From: Diphasiastrum complanatum
Taxonomy: Eukaryota; Streptophyta; Lycopodiopsida; Lycopodiales; Lycopodiaceae
Assembly (NCBI GenBank): GCA_029204225.1
Contig: CM055102.1
Coordinates: 8,248,587-8,312,586, forward strand
DNA: 64,000 nt
Direction of reading: 5' to 3'
Positions within the stretch are counted from its first letter, which is position 1. Every line of letters starts with the position of its first letter. Below the pieces are notes generated by a model, which was given only the letters and a program-made list of their open reading frames with translations, did not search any database and was not told where the DNA came from. Shown piece by piece: positions 22,073 to 33,348 of the stretch. A program made the translations under genes and the position numbers.

Positions 22073-23159
22073 CTCTCCCTTAAGCTCAAATGTGATAAGA
22101 GTGAAAAACAATATATTGCAACAACGTCTGGAGTGTCCAAAAGATGTTATGCATATCACATCTACTATGTACTTGACTCACACTCAAGCACACCAACAAA
22201 CCACTAGGTTTGACTCACACAGTATCATGTAAACACAATGCTCATACAGAGAGTCTACCATATTCTCGACCAACTGACTCGTCCCCAATCCGACTTGAAC
22301 ACAGGTGGACCACATGAGCGACATGGCTCGAACTGAGGAAATCCCATTGCCACCATGAGACTTACATCCTCCATCTAGCTAGGCTGACATCCTATCAGAC
22401 ACTTACAAGTACGAACTTGTAAAGCTGACATAAATGAGCAACTGAGGCTCAACCTAAGGAAATCTTACTACCACCATAAGATTGCATCCTCACCAGATAG
22501 ACAGCTAGTAGACAATGACAAGTCAATCAGCATAAAATGACTACTTTGTTTTATTGTAGCAAATGCACAATCACATACGACTCCGACTCGGATCTAGATT
22601 CCCATGACAAGGTAACATGCAAGCTCGCACACACTCATGCAAACCAACACGAATGATAAAGCATCAAATACATGACCAAGGCCTGCCCAAACTGTGGTAT
22701 CATGTCGTACCAACACTTGTGCCACGTGTAGATCTGCTACTACACCACTGGTCACCAAATCAGGTCCTCAACCATGGCCTGCACCTATAACCAAGATGCC
22801 CTCACGTCCAAGCATATCACATAGATGTCCTCATACATCATCCAAGATTAACTATCTCGAACCAATGAGCGCTCCAAGCCTCATCCCTGATGTATCTCCC
22901 AAACAAAGCTATGCTCCAAGCCGCTTTGCCCTGACATCCTGTCCAATAAGTCCTGAAAGCTGATCTCCATCAATTCCCCATGCTCCAAGCACAAGAGTCT
23001 ACCAAGGACTCAATGAATGAATGTACACAAACCTCACCATAGGCTATACCTGAGTAGCTCGCCCATCCCCCAAAGATACTGATGATGATCTGCCTCTCCT
23101 ACATCCCATGTAGGCTCAACTTCCCATGCTTGACGTTGCCAACTCTGATTTGACTAGTA
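22073..23159 (-). other. Non-coding interior next to LTR, left of copia insertion
   Basis: No ORF with recognisable motifs. It contains diverged ~65-bp repeats (about 22325-22390 and 22445-22510) sharing AGGAAATC and ACCACCATAAGA-like words. The young copia element is inserted at its right edge, so the interval resumes at 29601. Confidence 0.5.
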
Positions 23160-23164
23160 TATAG

Positions 23165-23819
23165 TGTGAAAATTGTCAACATTTCCTAGCTAGTTTGAGG
23201 CCTAAATTGGCTAAAATTGTAAATAGTTTTGGTTCTGGAGTTTTGCACGTGTGAACCAGGCCACAATGTTTTTATTTACTGTATTTTTTCAGTATGATGA
23301 AGTGTCAAACTTCATACCCTTCAAAATGAGACCATTTTGATGTATTTTGGTCATATAAGCCATTTTTAGCTATTTTTCCTATATAGGGAATATCTAGGGT
23401 CAAGTACCTTCTAGAGAGAGGAGAGAGAGTCATCTTCCTCATCCATAAATAGTAGGGAAGTCGTGGAGAACAGGTTGGAGAAACCTTTTGTATGCTTCAT
23501 TGAGATCAATAGATCATTGTCATTGTTTCTTCCTCCATTGAGAGCATTGTTGTGTGTATTGTCTTCAAGCTATTGTGTATGATCTTAGGTGCTTTCCAAA
23601 AGTGGTAGGCTGATGTATTATGGACTGTATAATGCTATTTTGGGCCGCACTTGATGTTTATGGAAGTTTCCATTTGTGATAAATGCTTTTTGATCAAGTT
23701 CTTTGCATTCTAGGTAGCATAGAATGTGTTGCCAATTCCTAGCTTATGTAGTTTGGAGTGCAAGCATTCAAGCCAATGATCTTGGAGTTTAGATCCACTT
23801 AGGATCTGTATTTTTCACA
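23165..23819 (+). repeat. 5' LTR of the intact copia element
   Basis: TGTGAAAATTGTC...TTTTTCACA, 655 bp. Compared base by base with 28941-29595, it differs only at 23647. It has a G-box-like CACGTGTG at 23246-23253 followed by AACCAG. Confidence 0.97.
23380..23452 (+). promoter_or_regulatory. Candidate TATA boxes in 5' LTR
   Basis: TATATAG at 23380-23386 and CATAAATAG at 23444-23452 are both TATA-like and sit near the middle of the LTR, where the U3/R boundary is expected. A GA-rich stretch lies between them. Which one is used cannot be told from sequence. Confidence 0.45.
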
Positions 23820-23831
23820 TGGTATCAGAGC
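23820..23831 (+). other. tRNA-iMet primer-binding site
   Basis: TGGTATCAGAGC directly abuts the 5' LTR. It is complementary to the 3' end of initiator methionine tRNA, the standard copia minus-strand primer. Confidence 0.95.
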
Positions 23832-24991
23832 TGGTTGGCTTCTATTTACAGTAAGTATTCCATTTTTGGTGATATTTGGATGTTTGATCAAGTTCTAGCA
23901 TGATTTTGCATTGCTTTGTTGATCAAATCTTACTAACCTTTGTTTTGTGAGTTGAACTTGTGGATCAAAAGCATATTTCAGGTCTATTGAAGATCAGAGG
24001 CTGAAAAGAAACTATTTTGGATCAGATCATAACACCTAATCATTTGTGATTGTGAGGCTTGTGCATATTCAATACTAACAATTTTCTTTTCAATCCTATT
24101 GTTGACAATCTCCATTCTTGGATGAACACTCTCCTTAAGTGGATGAAACTTCTCCTTAAGTGGATGACAAATGCTCTTTTGAGTGAGTTGTAATTCTCCT
24201 AAAGGCTGAGCAAAGCTCCCATTTGGATGAAAGATCCCCTTTTTTGGGTGAACATATTGTAAGCTCCATTGTGAAGAGCATATTGTAAAGATTGTCATCA
24301 ATTTTGGCATAAATTTTGGTGTACTTTGTTGAGCATGTAAGTAACTCTCCTTATGTAATTTGATTGGAGCATTTGCTGGAAGGTGTTAACCATTATGCAA
24401 GTGTGTTTTCAGGTTCTTAACAGGTTGAGGAACATTCTCATGTGAAGTGATCTTAGATCTACATCTAAACACCAAGATTTGACAAGATAGTGAAGCTAGT
24501 CTTGTGATTCACTAAGTGTGCTCATTCATTCACCTCTAAATCTTGTATTTATCACTTGCTGGAGTTTATAAACTTTTAGAAGTGTGGTTTACATGTGGTT
24601 TTACAGGTTGAATCAATATCTTAGTGTGTTGATCATATGTTGATCAAGTTTGTTCATTACTAGGTAATCTTGGCATCCTAGTTTTGGGTATTTTCTAAGA
24701 ATGCAAGTAACTCTTCACACCATAACTTGATTTGGTCACTTGCTGGAAAGTTTGAGAGCTTAAGCAAGAGTGTGTTCAGGTTGGTTTGATTTTGTAATCC
24801 ATTCTTAGTGTGTGCAAAGTGTTGCATGTGTTTCAATCTTCCTTTCTATGCTTGGAAACCATCTAGGTTCAAGATAGAAGTGTTTTAGGGTCCTAAATCT
24901 TCATAGATCTCTTTATCTATCATTTGTTGAGAGAAAAGTGAGTGCTAAGTGCTTTAGGACAGAACCTAAAAGTTGAAGAAACATTAGAATC
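23832..24991 (+). other. Leader of intact copia with three diverged repeats
   Basis: Untranslated leader between primer site and gag. Three ~85-bp segments (about 24330-24415, 24525-24610, 24690-24785) share CACTTGCTGGA-type cores followed by TTTTACAGGTT or GTGTTCAGGTT ends. Upstream, CTCCTTAAGTGGATGA occurs twice around 24131-24170. The leader probably holds packaging and dimerisation signals; no individual site can be named. Confidence 0.6.
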
Positions 24992-27900
24992 ATGGCTTCC
25001 AATGGTGGGATCATGCTAGAGTCTAGTGAAAGGTTGAGTTCATCAAACTACTCTACTTGGAAAGTGAGGATGGAGTCCTTACTTGAGTTGAATGAACTCA
25101 TGGACATAGTTGCAGAAATTGAAGAGAGACCTCTCACACTTCAAGAGCAACAAAGGTTTGATAAGAAGGCCAAAAGGGCTCTTCATATCATTAAAATGAA
25201 TGTTACAAATGAACTTCTCAAGGAAGTTGGAAAGTGTCAAAGTGCAAGTGAGGCATGGAATGCCTTAAAGAAGCTCTTTGAATCAAAGTCCACATCTAGG
25301 GTATTGACCCTAAGGAGACAAATATTTTCTAGTAGGCAAAGAGAGGGTGAAAGTGCTCATGCATTTATCTTGAGAGTTAAGTCCCTAAGTGATGATTTAG
25401 CATGCATTGATGAGAACATAAAAGATGGTGAAATAGTCCAAGTTATGTTGAATGGTTTGCTAAATGAACATGCTAACCTTGTGCAAAGTTTTGCCATTCA
25501 AAGAGTCTTGCCAAGTGTGGTTGACTTGCAAGAAATCTTATTGGCTGAAGAACATAGGTTGCAATCAAAGCTTGATGGTGCATCCTTGCAAGGTGGAGGT
25601 GAAGAGGCTTTCTTCACAAAAGGCAAATTCAAGGGCAAAGGTAAAGGCAAAGGGAAATGGTCCAAAGGTGGTAACTTTGATCATGATGATCACTCTTCCT
25701 CTTCCTCTTCTACTAAGAACAATAAGTCAAAGTTCAAGGGCTTTTATTGTGGGATAAAAGGTCATTTTGCAAATGAATGTTATAAGAAGAAAAGAGAGCA
25801 AGGAGAGAGGCAAGGAAATCTTACAATAGATGAGGAAGAACATAACACATGTGAATCACTTGTTATGACTTCAAGTTTGTTAGCCAACATAGATGATAAT
25901 GATCCTTGGTGGATTGATAGTGGAGCCTCATCTCACATGACAAGACATAAGGAATACTTTACATCCTTATTGTCTTATGAGGGAGAAGGTAACATCATCT
26001 ACACTGCAAATGATGGTCAATGTGACATCAAAGGCATAGGCACTATTCCTATTTCCCTTTCAACAAATAGGAAAGCAAATCTTGAAAATGTTTTGTACAT
26101 TCCTTCAATCACTAAGAATTTGCTTAGTGTAAGTCAAATGATTGACAAAGGACTTGATGTGGAGTTCATTGGAGATGCATGTTTGATAAGTAAATGTGGA
26201 TCCTTGATTGCTCAAGGTAGGAGGCATGGTAAAATTTTCAAGCTTGATGCATGTGTGATCTCTAATCATGAAGGATGTATGGCTAGGGAGCAATTGACAA
26301 ACCAAGAAGTTTGGCACAAGAGGTTGGGCCATCCCAACTTCAAATCTTTGGAGGTAATGGCAAAGAAAGAGCTTGTTCTTGGTCTCCCTAAAAGTCTTGT
26401 TGCAAACAATAGTGTTTGTGAACATTGTGCCTTGTCCAAATCTCATAGACTTGCTTATTCTAGATCTACTTCTAGATCTAAAGAAGCTTTTCAACTTGTG
26501 CATTCTGATATTCATTCTTCTAGTACAACTAGCAATGGTGGGGCAAAGATGTATGCAACTTTCATTGATGACTTTAGTAGGTATACTTGGATCTATCTTC
26601 TTAAAAGTAAGGATGAAGTGTTTGCTGCATTTGTCAAGTTCAAGAATGAAATGGAAAACCAATTCAATACAAAGATCAAATGCTTAAGATCTGATAATGG
26701 AGGGGAATACACCTCAAATAGGTTCAAAGACTTTTGTATAGCACATGGGATTAAGAGGGAGATGTCTAGTCCTAGGACTCCACAACAGAATGGAGTGGCC
26801 GAGAGGAAGAATAGAACCCTTTGTGAATGTGCCAAGGCAATGAGACTACATGCTAATCTTGCTAAGTCTTTTTGGGGGGAAGCTTTAGCATGTGCTAACT
26901 ATCTATGTAATAGATGGACAAGTGCTTCCTTGGATGGTAAAACTCCTCATGAGGTTCTTTATGGTAGAAGGCCGAGTGTCAAGCATTGTAGGATCTTTGG
27001 ATGTACATGTTTTGTCAATATCACACTTGATGATAGAACTAAAGAAGATCCTTCATCAAAGAAGGGTGTGTTTGTTGGCTATAGTGAAGTAAGCAAGGCT
27101 TACAAAGTGTACATTCCTTCTACAAAGAAAGTTGTCATAAGTAGGGATGTCATCTTTCATGAAGAGAATGTTTCCAATGTTGTTGATGTTGATGTTGATG
27201 TACCTACTAATCATCATGATGTGCAAGATGTCTTGGATGAAGATGGAGATGCCACTCCAAAGCAAACTTCAAGGAAGACTCAAAGGCAAAGGGCTAAGCC
27301 ATCAAGGCTAACCTATGATGAAAAAGGAAAGCAAGTGGTGGACAACTCTAACTTTGCTTTTCTTACCTCTTTTGATGAACCAACTTGTGTAGGTGAAGCA
27401 ATTCAAAAGAAGGAATGGATCCAAGCCATGGATCATGAGCATCAAGCACTCATCAAAAGCAACACATGGAGGTTGGTAAAGCTTCCAAAGGACAAGAAGG
27501 CAATTGGTTGTAAGTGGATCTTCAAGATCAAGACAAATCAAGATGGATCAATCAACAAGTACAAGGCAAGGTTGGTGGCAAAGGGGTATGCTCAAGAATA
27601 TGGTATTGACTATGATGAGACCTTTGCACCCGTGGCAAAGATGGTAACTATTCGAATCCTAATCTCTCTTGCAACTCTTTATGATTGGGATATGTGGCAA
27701 ATGGATGTTACTAATGCCTTCTTGAATGGTGATCTTGAAGAAGATATTTACATGGAGCAACCCGAGGGCTATGTTTCACATGATGAGCCTAATCATGTGT
27801 GCTATCTCCAAAAGAGTTTGTATGGGCTAAAGCAAGCACCAAGGAGTTGGTATGCTAAGCTCAATTCCTTCTTACTTTCTCAAAACTTTGTTATGAGTGA

Positions 27901-28945
27901 GTATGATCATTCTCTCTACTTTAGATTGAATGAAAATGATATCACTTTACTTTTGATCTATGTTGATGACATTATCTTAAGTGGTGGTAACAATCTAGAT
28001 ATAGATGAAATCAAGATGGCACTCAAAAGAGAGTTTGAAATTCAAGATCTTGGTAAACTTCATTATATCTTAGGAATAGAGATTATTAGAACTTCTAAAT
28101 CTACATTCATATGTCAAGAAAAGTATGTTAACTCTATTCTAAAAAGGTTTCATATGGAAGATTGTAAAGTTGTTTCTACTCCTATGGAATCAAATGTAAA
28201 GCTAACTACAAGAAGTAATGAAAGATCCTTCAAGGACATTACTCTCTATAGAAAGCTAATAGGATCTCTTATATGGTTAACCATCACAAGACCTAATCTA
28301 AGCTTTGTGGTTGGTAAACTAAGTCAATTTATGCAAGATCCTAGTGAGGCTCATTGGAAGCTAGGAAAGAGAGTACTTAGATACATCTCCGGATCTAGAG
28401 ATTTTGGCATCTTGTATGGAGGTACTACACCTAACCTTTGTGGATTTTCAGATTCAGATTTTGCAGGTGATCAAATGGATAGGAAGTCAACAAGTGCCTT
28501 TGCAATCTATCTTGGAGATGGAGTGGTCTCATGGCTATCAAAGAAGCAACCAACTATCTCTCTATCTTCCACCGAAGCCGAGTACAAGGCATTAACAACA
28601 TGCACCAAGGAGATTCTTTGGATCAAGAGGATGTTATTGGATCTTCACTTGCTGGAACCAGAGAAGACTCCAATCATACTTTGTGATAACCTTTCAGCCC
28701 AAAGCTTGGCAAGCAATCCTGTTTTTCATGCAAGGAGCAAGCACATTGAGATTGCTCACCATTTTGTGAGAGATCAAGTCATTGCCAAAGAGGTGGAGCT
28801 TCAACATGTCTCTTCAAAGGAGTGTGTGGCTGATATCTTCACCAAAACATTGGGAAAGGACCTATATTTAATGCATAGATCTAATCTTGGAATGTGCTCA
28901 AAGACTATGTTGAAACTAGCATCCAATGTTGAAGAGGGAGTGTGA
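24992..28945 (+). CDS. Copia gag-pol polyprotein, 1317 aa, uninterrupted
   Basis: One frame encodes all copia parts in order: gag (residues about 10-200, YSTWKVRMESLL start), nucleocapsid knuckle (about 250-265), protease (DSGASSHM, Asp309), GAG-pre-integrase zinc region (His442, His447, Cys476, Cys479), integrase core with Asp506, Asp568 and Glu604 (DX35E spacing), reverse transcriptase (KW-FK-K near 840, YVDD at 990-993), and RNase H (SDSDFAGD, SSTEAEYKAL, HARSKHIEI). The length is usual for the family. The start codon is the first ATG of the gag motif, and the stop TGA lies 3 bp inside the 3' LTR. One oddity is that the knuckle reads GFYCGIKGHFANEC, so the first of the three cysteines is Gly250 (codon GGC, where relatives have Cys). 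The enzymes copy element RNA into DNA in particles and integrate it. Confidence 0.97.
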   Translation: MASNGGIMLESSERLSSSNYSTWKVRMESLLELNELMDIVAEIEERPLTLQEQQRFDKKAKRALHIIKMNVTNELLKEVGKCQSASEAWNALKKLFESKSTSRVLTLRRQIFSSRQREGESAHAFILRVKSLSDDLACIDENIKDGEIVQVMLNGLLNEHANLVQSFAIQRVLPSVVDLQEILLAEEHRLQSKLDGASLQGGGEEAFFTKGKFKGKGKGKGKWSKGGNFDHDDHSSSSSSTKNNKSKFKGFYCGIKGHFANECYKKKREQGERQGNLTIDEEEHNTCESLVMTSSLLANIDDNDPWWIDSGASSHMTRHKEYFTSLLSYEGEGNIIYTANDGQCDIKGIGTIPISLSTNRKANLENVLYIPSITKNLLSVSQMIDKGLDVEFIGDACLISKCGSLIAQGRRHGKIFKLDACVISNHEGCMAREQLTNQEVWHKRLGHPNFKSLEVMAKKELVLGLPKSLVANNSVCEHCALSKSHRLAYSRSTSRSKEAFQLVHSDIHSSSTTSNGGAKMYATFIDDFSRYTWIYLLKSKDEVFAAFVKFKNEMENQFNTKIKCLRSDNGGEYTSNRFKDFCIAHGIKREMSSPRTPQQNGVAERKNRTLCECAKAMRLHANLAKSFWGEALACANYLCNRWTSASLDGKTPHEVLYGRRPSVKHCRIFGCTCFVNITLDDRTKEDPSSKKGVFVGYSEVSKAYKVYIPSTKKVVISRDVIFHEENVSNVVDVDVDVPTNHHDVQDVLDEDGDATPKQTSRKTQRQRAKPSRLTYDEKGKQVVDNSNFAFLTSFDEPTCVGEAIQKKEWIQAMDHEHQALIKSNTWRLVKLPKDKKAIGCKWIFKIKTNQDGSINKYKARLVAKGYAQEYGIDYDETFAPVAKMVTIRILISLATLYDWDMWQMDVTNAFLNGDLEEDIYMEQPEGYVSHDEPNHVCYLQKSLYGLKQAPRSWYAKLNSFLLSQNFVMSEYDHSLYFRLNENDITLLLIYVDDIILSGGNNLDIDEIKMALKREFEIQDLGKLHYILGIEIIRTSKSTFICQEKYVNSILKRFHMEDCKVVSTPMESNVKLTTRSNERSFKDITLYRKLIGSLIWLTITRPNLSFVVGKLSQFMQDPSEAHWKLGKRVLRYISGSRDFGILYGGTTPNLCGFSDSDFAGDQMDRKSTSAFAIYLGDGVVSWLSKKQPTISLSSTEAEYKALTTCTKEILWIKRMLLDLHLLEPEKTPIILCDNLSAQSLASNPVFHARSKHIEIAHHFVRDQVIAKEVELQHVSSKECVADIFTKTLGKDLYLMHRSNLGMCSKTMLKLASNVEEGV
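28931..28940 (+). other. Polypurine tract
   Basis: GAAGAGGGAG directly before the 3' LTR primes plus-strand DNA synthesis. It is also translated, because the polyprotein frame runs through it to a stop just inside the LTR. Confidence 0.9.
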
Positions 28946-29595
28946 AAATTGTCAACATTTCCTAGCTAGTTTGAGGCCTAAATTGGCTAAAATTGTAAAT
29001 AGTTTTGGTTCTGGAGTTTTGCACGTGTGAACCAGGCCACAATGTTTTTATTTACTGTATTTTTTCAGTATGATGAAGTGTCAAACTTCATACCCTTCAA
29101 AATGAGACCATTTTGATGTATTTTGGTCATATAAGCCATTTTTAGCTATTTTTCCTATATAGGGAATATCTAGGGTCAAGTACCTTCTAGAGAGAGGAGA
29201 GAGAGTCATCTTCCTCATCCATAAATAGTAGGGAAGTCGTGGAGAACAGGTTGGAGAAACCTTTTGTATGCTTCATTGAGATCAATAGATCATTGTCATT
29301 GTTTCTTCCTCCATTGAGAGCATTGTTGTGTGTATTGTCTTCAAGCTATTGTGTATGATCTTAGGTGCTTTCCAAAAGTGGTAGGCTGATGTATTATGGA
29401 CTGTATAATGCTATTTTGGGCCACACTTGATGTTTATGGAAGTTTCCATTTGTGATAAATGCTTTTTGATCAAGTTCTTTGCATTCTAGGTAGCATAGAA
29501 TGTGTTGCCAATTCCTAGCTTATGTAGTTTGGAGTGCAAGCATTCAAGCCAATGATCTTGGAGTTTAGATCCACTTAGGATCTGTATTTTTCACA
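28941..29595 (+). repeat. 3' LTR of the intact copia element
   Basis: 655 bp, identical to the 5' LTR except for A at 29423. The lone difference changes a CpG to CpA, as deamination of methylcytosine on the opposite strand would do. Confidence 0.97.
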
Positions 29596-29600
29596 TATAG

Positions 29601-32600
29601 GCCTCCCACCAAGGAGCCTATCTCTCCACAACATCCATCATAGTGTCCAAGCCAAAGCAAATACAAACTAGATCCACTATCGTGATGAACAACTCACCCA
29701 CGATCCATAACATATCCTGTACCATCTGATCACCAAGTATCCATTACCCACTGATAGCTCCCCAAGAATCTGTCCACCTGTAGTGCAACTAGCTCCAACT
29801 GGATCTAACCAAAAACTGCATCCTGCTTACCAAAAGATGATGGATAGAAATAACATGTGACACCAACCTGTGCATATAACCATGCAGCTCACCTGATCAC
29901 TTGCCAAAGTATCAGCTGTCACTCCCTGAGCAACCATCTCCATCCCTGTCAGCTCACAACCATGGGAATTCTGGATCCATATCACCCCGTAATGCACTCC
30001 ATGCCCTCAGGATATGTACCACCCCAGATACACTCCATGCCACCTACCTCCAAGTAGGCTTGACCCATCCCTAGGTCACCACATGATGCACCAGCTGAAC
30101 AACATCGTCCATACATCAAATGACATATCATACTTGAGCAACTATAGCATCTCCCTGAGTGCCACCCCAATGGACTCGTCATCCACATACTATGCTCACC
30201 TGATGTCTCTGATCCTAGTCACCATCCTGCTAGACAAGCCGAACTCCAAAGCATCACCTGCTCCACCTGGCTCCTAGCATCTGCTCGCTCTCCCTGGCTA
30301 TGTGCCACCCGACACCATGCCAATGCAAGCATATTGCTGAGTCACTGCTCATGGGATCCCGAGACTACTGTCTCCTTGATCGTACTGAGGTATATGGCTC
30401 TGAGTGACTCCCTCTAGGCTTCCCCATGATCTCACCACCTGAGAATCTGCACCATGGAAATTCCAACACTTGTGCCAAAGTCTAGACTCCTACAAATATA
30501 GCCAAATGCATGAAAGATATAGGTAGCTTATCCATGCTCGTGATGGTAGATGTCTCCCCATCAATGCCAATGTCCAAAACTGGCCCCCTGCTGTAATGCT
30601 AACCTATACTCCCAAATGAGCACACCATGAAGTCCTCCCCATCAATGTCCCCTACAATAGATCACTAGCAAGACACCCATCATAGTGTTTGCCCTCCGAT
30701 CACACCTTGTGCAATCTCCATCAACTCTCCAACCTAGAGCTGGCTCTCAAAGCTTTACGCTTTGACCATTTGCGTTTGCAGTGTTCTGATTCCATCATGA
30801 ATCCCACCTATAAGTCTTGTTCATGCCAATGACTCAAGTCCAATATGAAATAGTTGCCCCCTGATGATCATCCCATGTCATCCTGTAGTGCTATCCCTAC
30901 CAGGTATCCCAATGCCATCCCTGATCACAAAGATCTAAGCATCTACCCTGTAGTGTCCACCTGTATTCCCCCAAGCTAGCTCCAAGTTGCTCCTGTGAAT
31001 GGTTCCAAACCACTCCCAAAGAATACACTGAGATGTGAACTCCAAAGCCACCATCAAGTCCTTCACATGACTGTGCATGCCAATATCCTTCCAAGTGAAC
31101 CTGTGAGATCTTCCATGGCCCAAACCAAATGATCTGCACCTTTTCATCACTGAAATCTGCATCCTTGATGCAATACTAATATGGCAAATTGACTTGACTT
31201 ATCCAAACTGGCATTTGAAGTGTATCTCTTCGATGACAAACCTGATACACTGCTCCACAGCTACAATGGCTTGATCAAAATTGACTTACCAACTGCAAAA
31301 CCACAAAATCATCACCCACCACTTACCAAGAGCATCCAAAGTGTGATTATTGACCCGTTCTTCATCCTCTGCATGTCCGACACATAGCTCGTCCAATGCA
31401 AGTCTGCTATCTTGCCCAATGGCTTTCAACTGGCACCACCTCGCACTTCCATCACTTGTGACCGCCATAATGTGTGTACCTCCAAGCTAGCCCATATTTC
31501 CCTCCGAACGAGAAATTTCCAAGCTACAGATGCGTGTTTCAATGCAGCTATCACCTGACTCGACAATGCCACTGCCGATAATACTTGTGAGAGCGTTCCC
31601 CCAAAACACCACTTGACGTTGGTTGGTTCGAACCCCAAAAGTTGAATCTGATCACAAGAATTTTTCACCTGTAACCGGCATACCATGCCTACCTCTCACA
31701 TGTGATTGCTTGCCCTCTCAAAATTGTCGCCAATGATGAGTAGTCACACTGCCAAACTGCACTTCCGTCGCCAATACTAGCTTTCTCCACACAATTCCAC
31801 TACCATTCGCCCCCGTACTGCTTACCACTTCTAAACACCCTGTTACCATGTCAGGAGTAAGTAATAATGATTTTGAAGTGATAATGCCTCGTTGTACCGC
31901 CCTTTGACAGGTTTCACCAACCAAAAATTGCCCCGAATTGGCCCTACGGTATCCAAATGGCGAATGTAGCCCATCACTAGGTCACCCACACTCCGCTCAA
32001 TAGAATGGTGACAAAAACACCTCAAAACACCTTTCTCCCTGCTCTGTAACGTCGTTCTGTCCGCTGGCTCTGAGCAGCCAGTTTCAGGGGCCAATTTGGC
32101 CCAAGGATGGCCAAAAAAGGTGCCTTCTAGCTATAGTTAGCCCCAACACCATTTTGCCTTGCATTTTGAACTGAATCTTTGCTTTGAAAATTTTTAAAGA
32201 AGAATGCCAATTTCTAGCCTTCGGGTCCCTTCAACATTTCCATTGAAAATTTTTAATGAAGAAACTCCATTCTGGCCCTTCATGGCCCTTTGAGTTCACT
32301 TCACACATATCCAATGGTGTTGCCCTTTTCTATGGGCCAGATCACTCCTCTCTCAACGCGATCTCTACCGTGGATGTGAACTCCATAAGATCCAATGGCC
32401 TTCCATTCTCTTGTGCGCCGAACTGTGCTCCCTACGAGCACTATGCACCTTTTTGCACTAAGTGCCCTCTCTGGCTGGTGCGCACGAGGCTTGTTTGCGG
32501 CCCTCTCGATCTCTCTCCTCCTTCCTTTCTCTTTTCCTCCATAGCTATGGCGGTTTCTTCCTACAAAATCTGATCCAGCTGGTTCTCTGGCACGCGGCCG

Positions 32601-33041
32601 CCCACGACCATCTGCCACTGGATTAATCCTGTTAGAGCGCCCTCATTAAGAATCTTATAGCTTGGGATTTCGTTCACCACAGAGAAAGGTCTCCATTTTC
32701 CTCTGATGAAACCCTAGCTGTCCATTCTTCACTATTTCTGGTCATTCTAGCACCATACTTGATGCTTCTTTTTGCTTTGACACTGTGGCAGGCTGCGCCC
32801 TACTTTGCGCCCAGATTTGTGCTTTTACAAAGAGAATACTTGGGCTTCACTCAGTCTTACATTGAGCTTCAACTTGCAGATTTTTGCTCCTCTGAGGTCG
32901 CCCTACCCCAAGGCATCTGATGCAATTTACAGCTCTGAAATTGGTGTGATATTGGCTGTAAACAAGCTGTACTAAATTGTAAGAGTGTTAGGCCGCTATG
33001 TCTCGATGCACTGCCGACTTACTCTAAGAAAAAAAAAATAC
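29601..33041. other. Long non-coding stretch, continuation of host element
   Basis: No recognisable protein motifs in either strand. Short open frames here have no family features and are taken as chance. The composition is C-rich on the plus strand up to about 32100, like 22073-23159, which fits a single non-coding interior interrupted by the copia insertion. The words CCAACACTTGTGCCA (30452) and a near copy at 22711 occur on both sides of the insertion. A run of A ends the unit near 33029-33038. No right-hand LTR could be identified. Confidence 0.45.
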
Positions 33042-33348
33042 AAAAGACATTCTTCAGTGGATTGCAGATACAGACGTCGAATTCTACAGTTTTGCTGAGG
33101 AACCAACGACCTATCTAGAAGCAATCCAGAATCCTGAAGGCGAATTTTGGAAGCAAGCCATGTCAGAAGAGATTGAATCAATGAAGCAGAATCAAGCGTG
33201 GACACTTGAACCACTACCCGAAGGAAAGAAGAAAGTCGACTGCAAATGGGTATTCAAGAAGAAACTAAGATCAAATGGCAATGTCGGAAGATATAAGGCT
33301 CGACCTGTCACGAAAGGCTACACTCAGAGACATGGTCTATATTGCTAA
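33042..33348 (+). pseudogene. Copia reverse transcriptase N-terminal scrap
   Basis: Encodes the start of a copia reverse transcriptase: EFWKQAMSEEIESM, then WTLEPLPEGKK, KWVFKKKLRSNG and YKARPVTKGYTQRHG, ending abruptly at 33340. It is closely related to 53341-53618 (EFWKEAMSEEIKSV, WTLEPL). Everything before the N-terminus and after GYTQRHG is absent. Confidence 0.85.

Larger units (their letters stand above)
23165..29595 (+). mobile_element. Intact young Ty1/copia retrotransposon (6431 bp)
   Basis: Complete element flanked by a perfect 5-bp target duplication, TATAG (23160-23164 and 29596-29600). The LTRs are 655 bp each and differ at one base (G at 23647, A at 29423). It has a tRNA-iMet primer site, a ~1.16-kb leader, one open polyprotein frame and a polypurine tract. 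With a rice-like LTR substitution rate, one difference in 655 bp means an insertion within roughly the last hundred thousand years; that age is an inference. A decayed relative with the same polypurine-tract and LTR-start sequence lies at 43010-47032. Confidence 0.97.

Noticed and set aside
26105-26662. 185-codon minus-strand ORF inside the intact copia
   Set aside because: Antisense shadow of a well-supported polyprotein; no motif of its own.
29857-32618. Several 60-105-codon ORFs on both strands
   Set aside because: No recognisable domain and no agreement between neighbouring frames; consistent with chance in non-coding DNA.
33026-33040. Poly(A) run as the tail of a processed retrocopy
   Set aside because: Only about ten A, no target duplication and no identifiable source transcript upstream.
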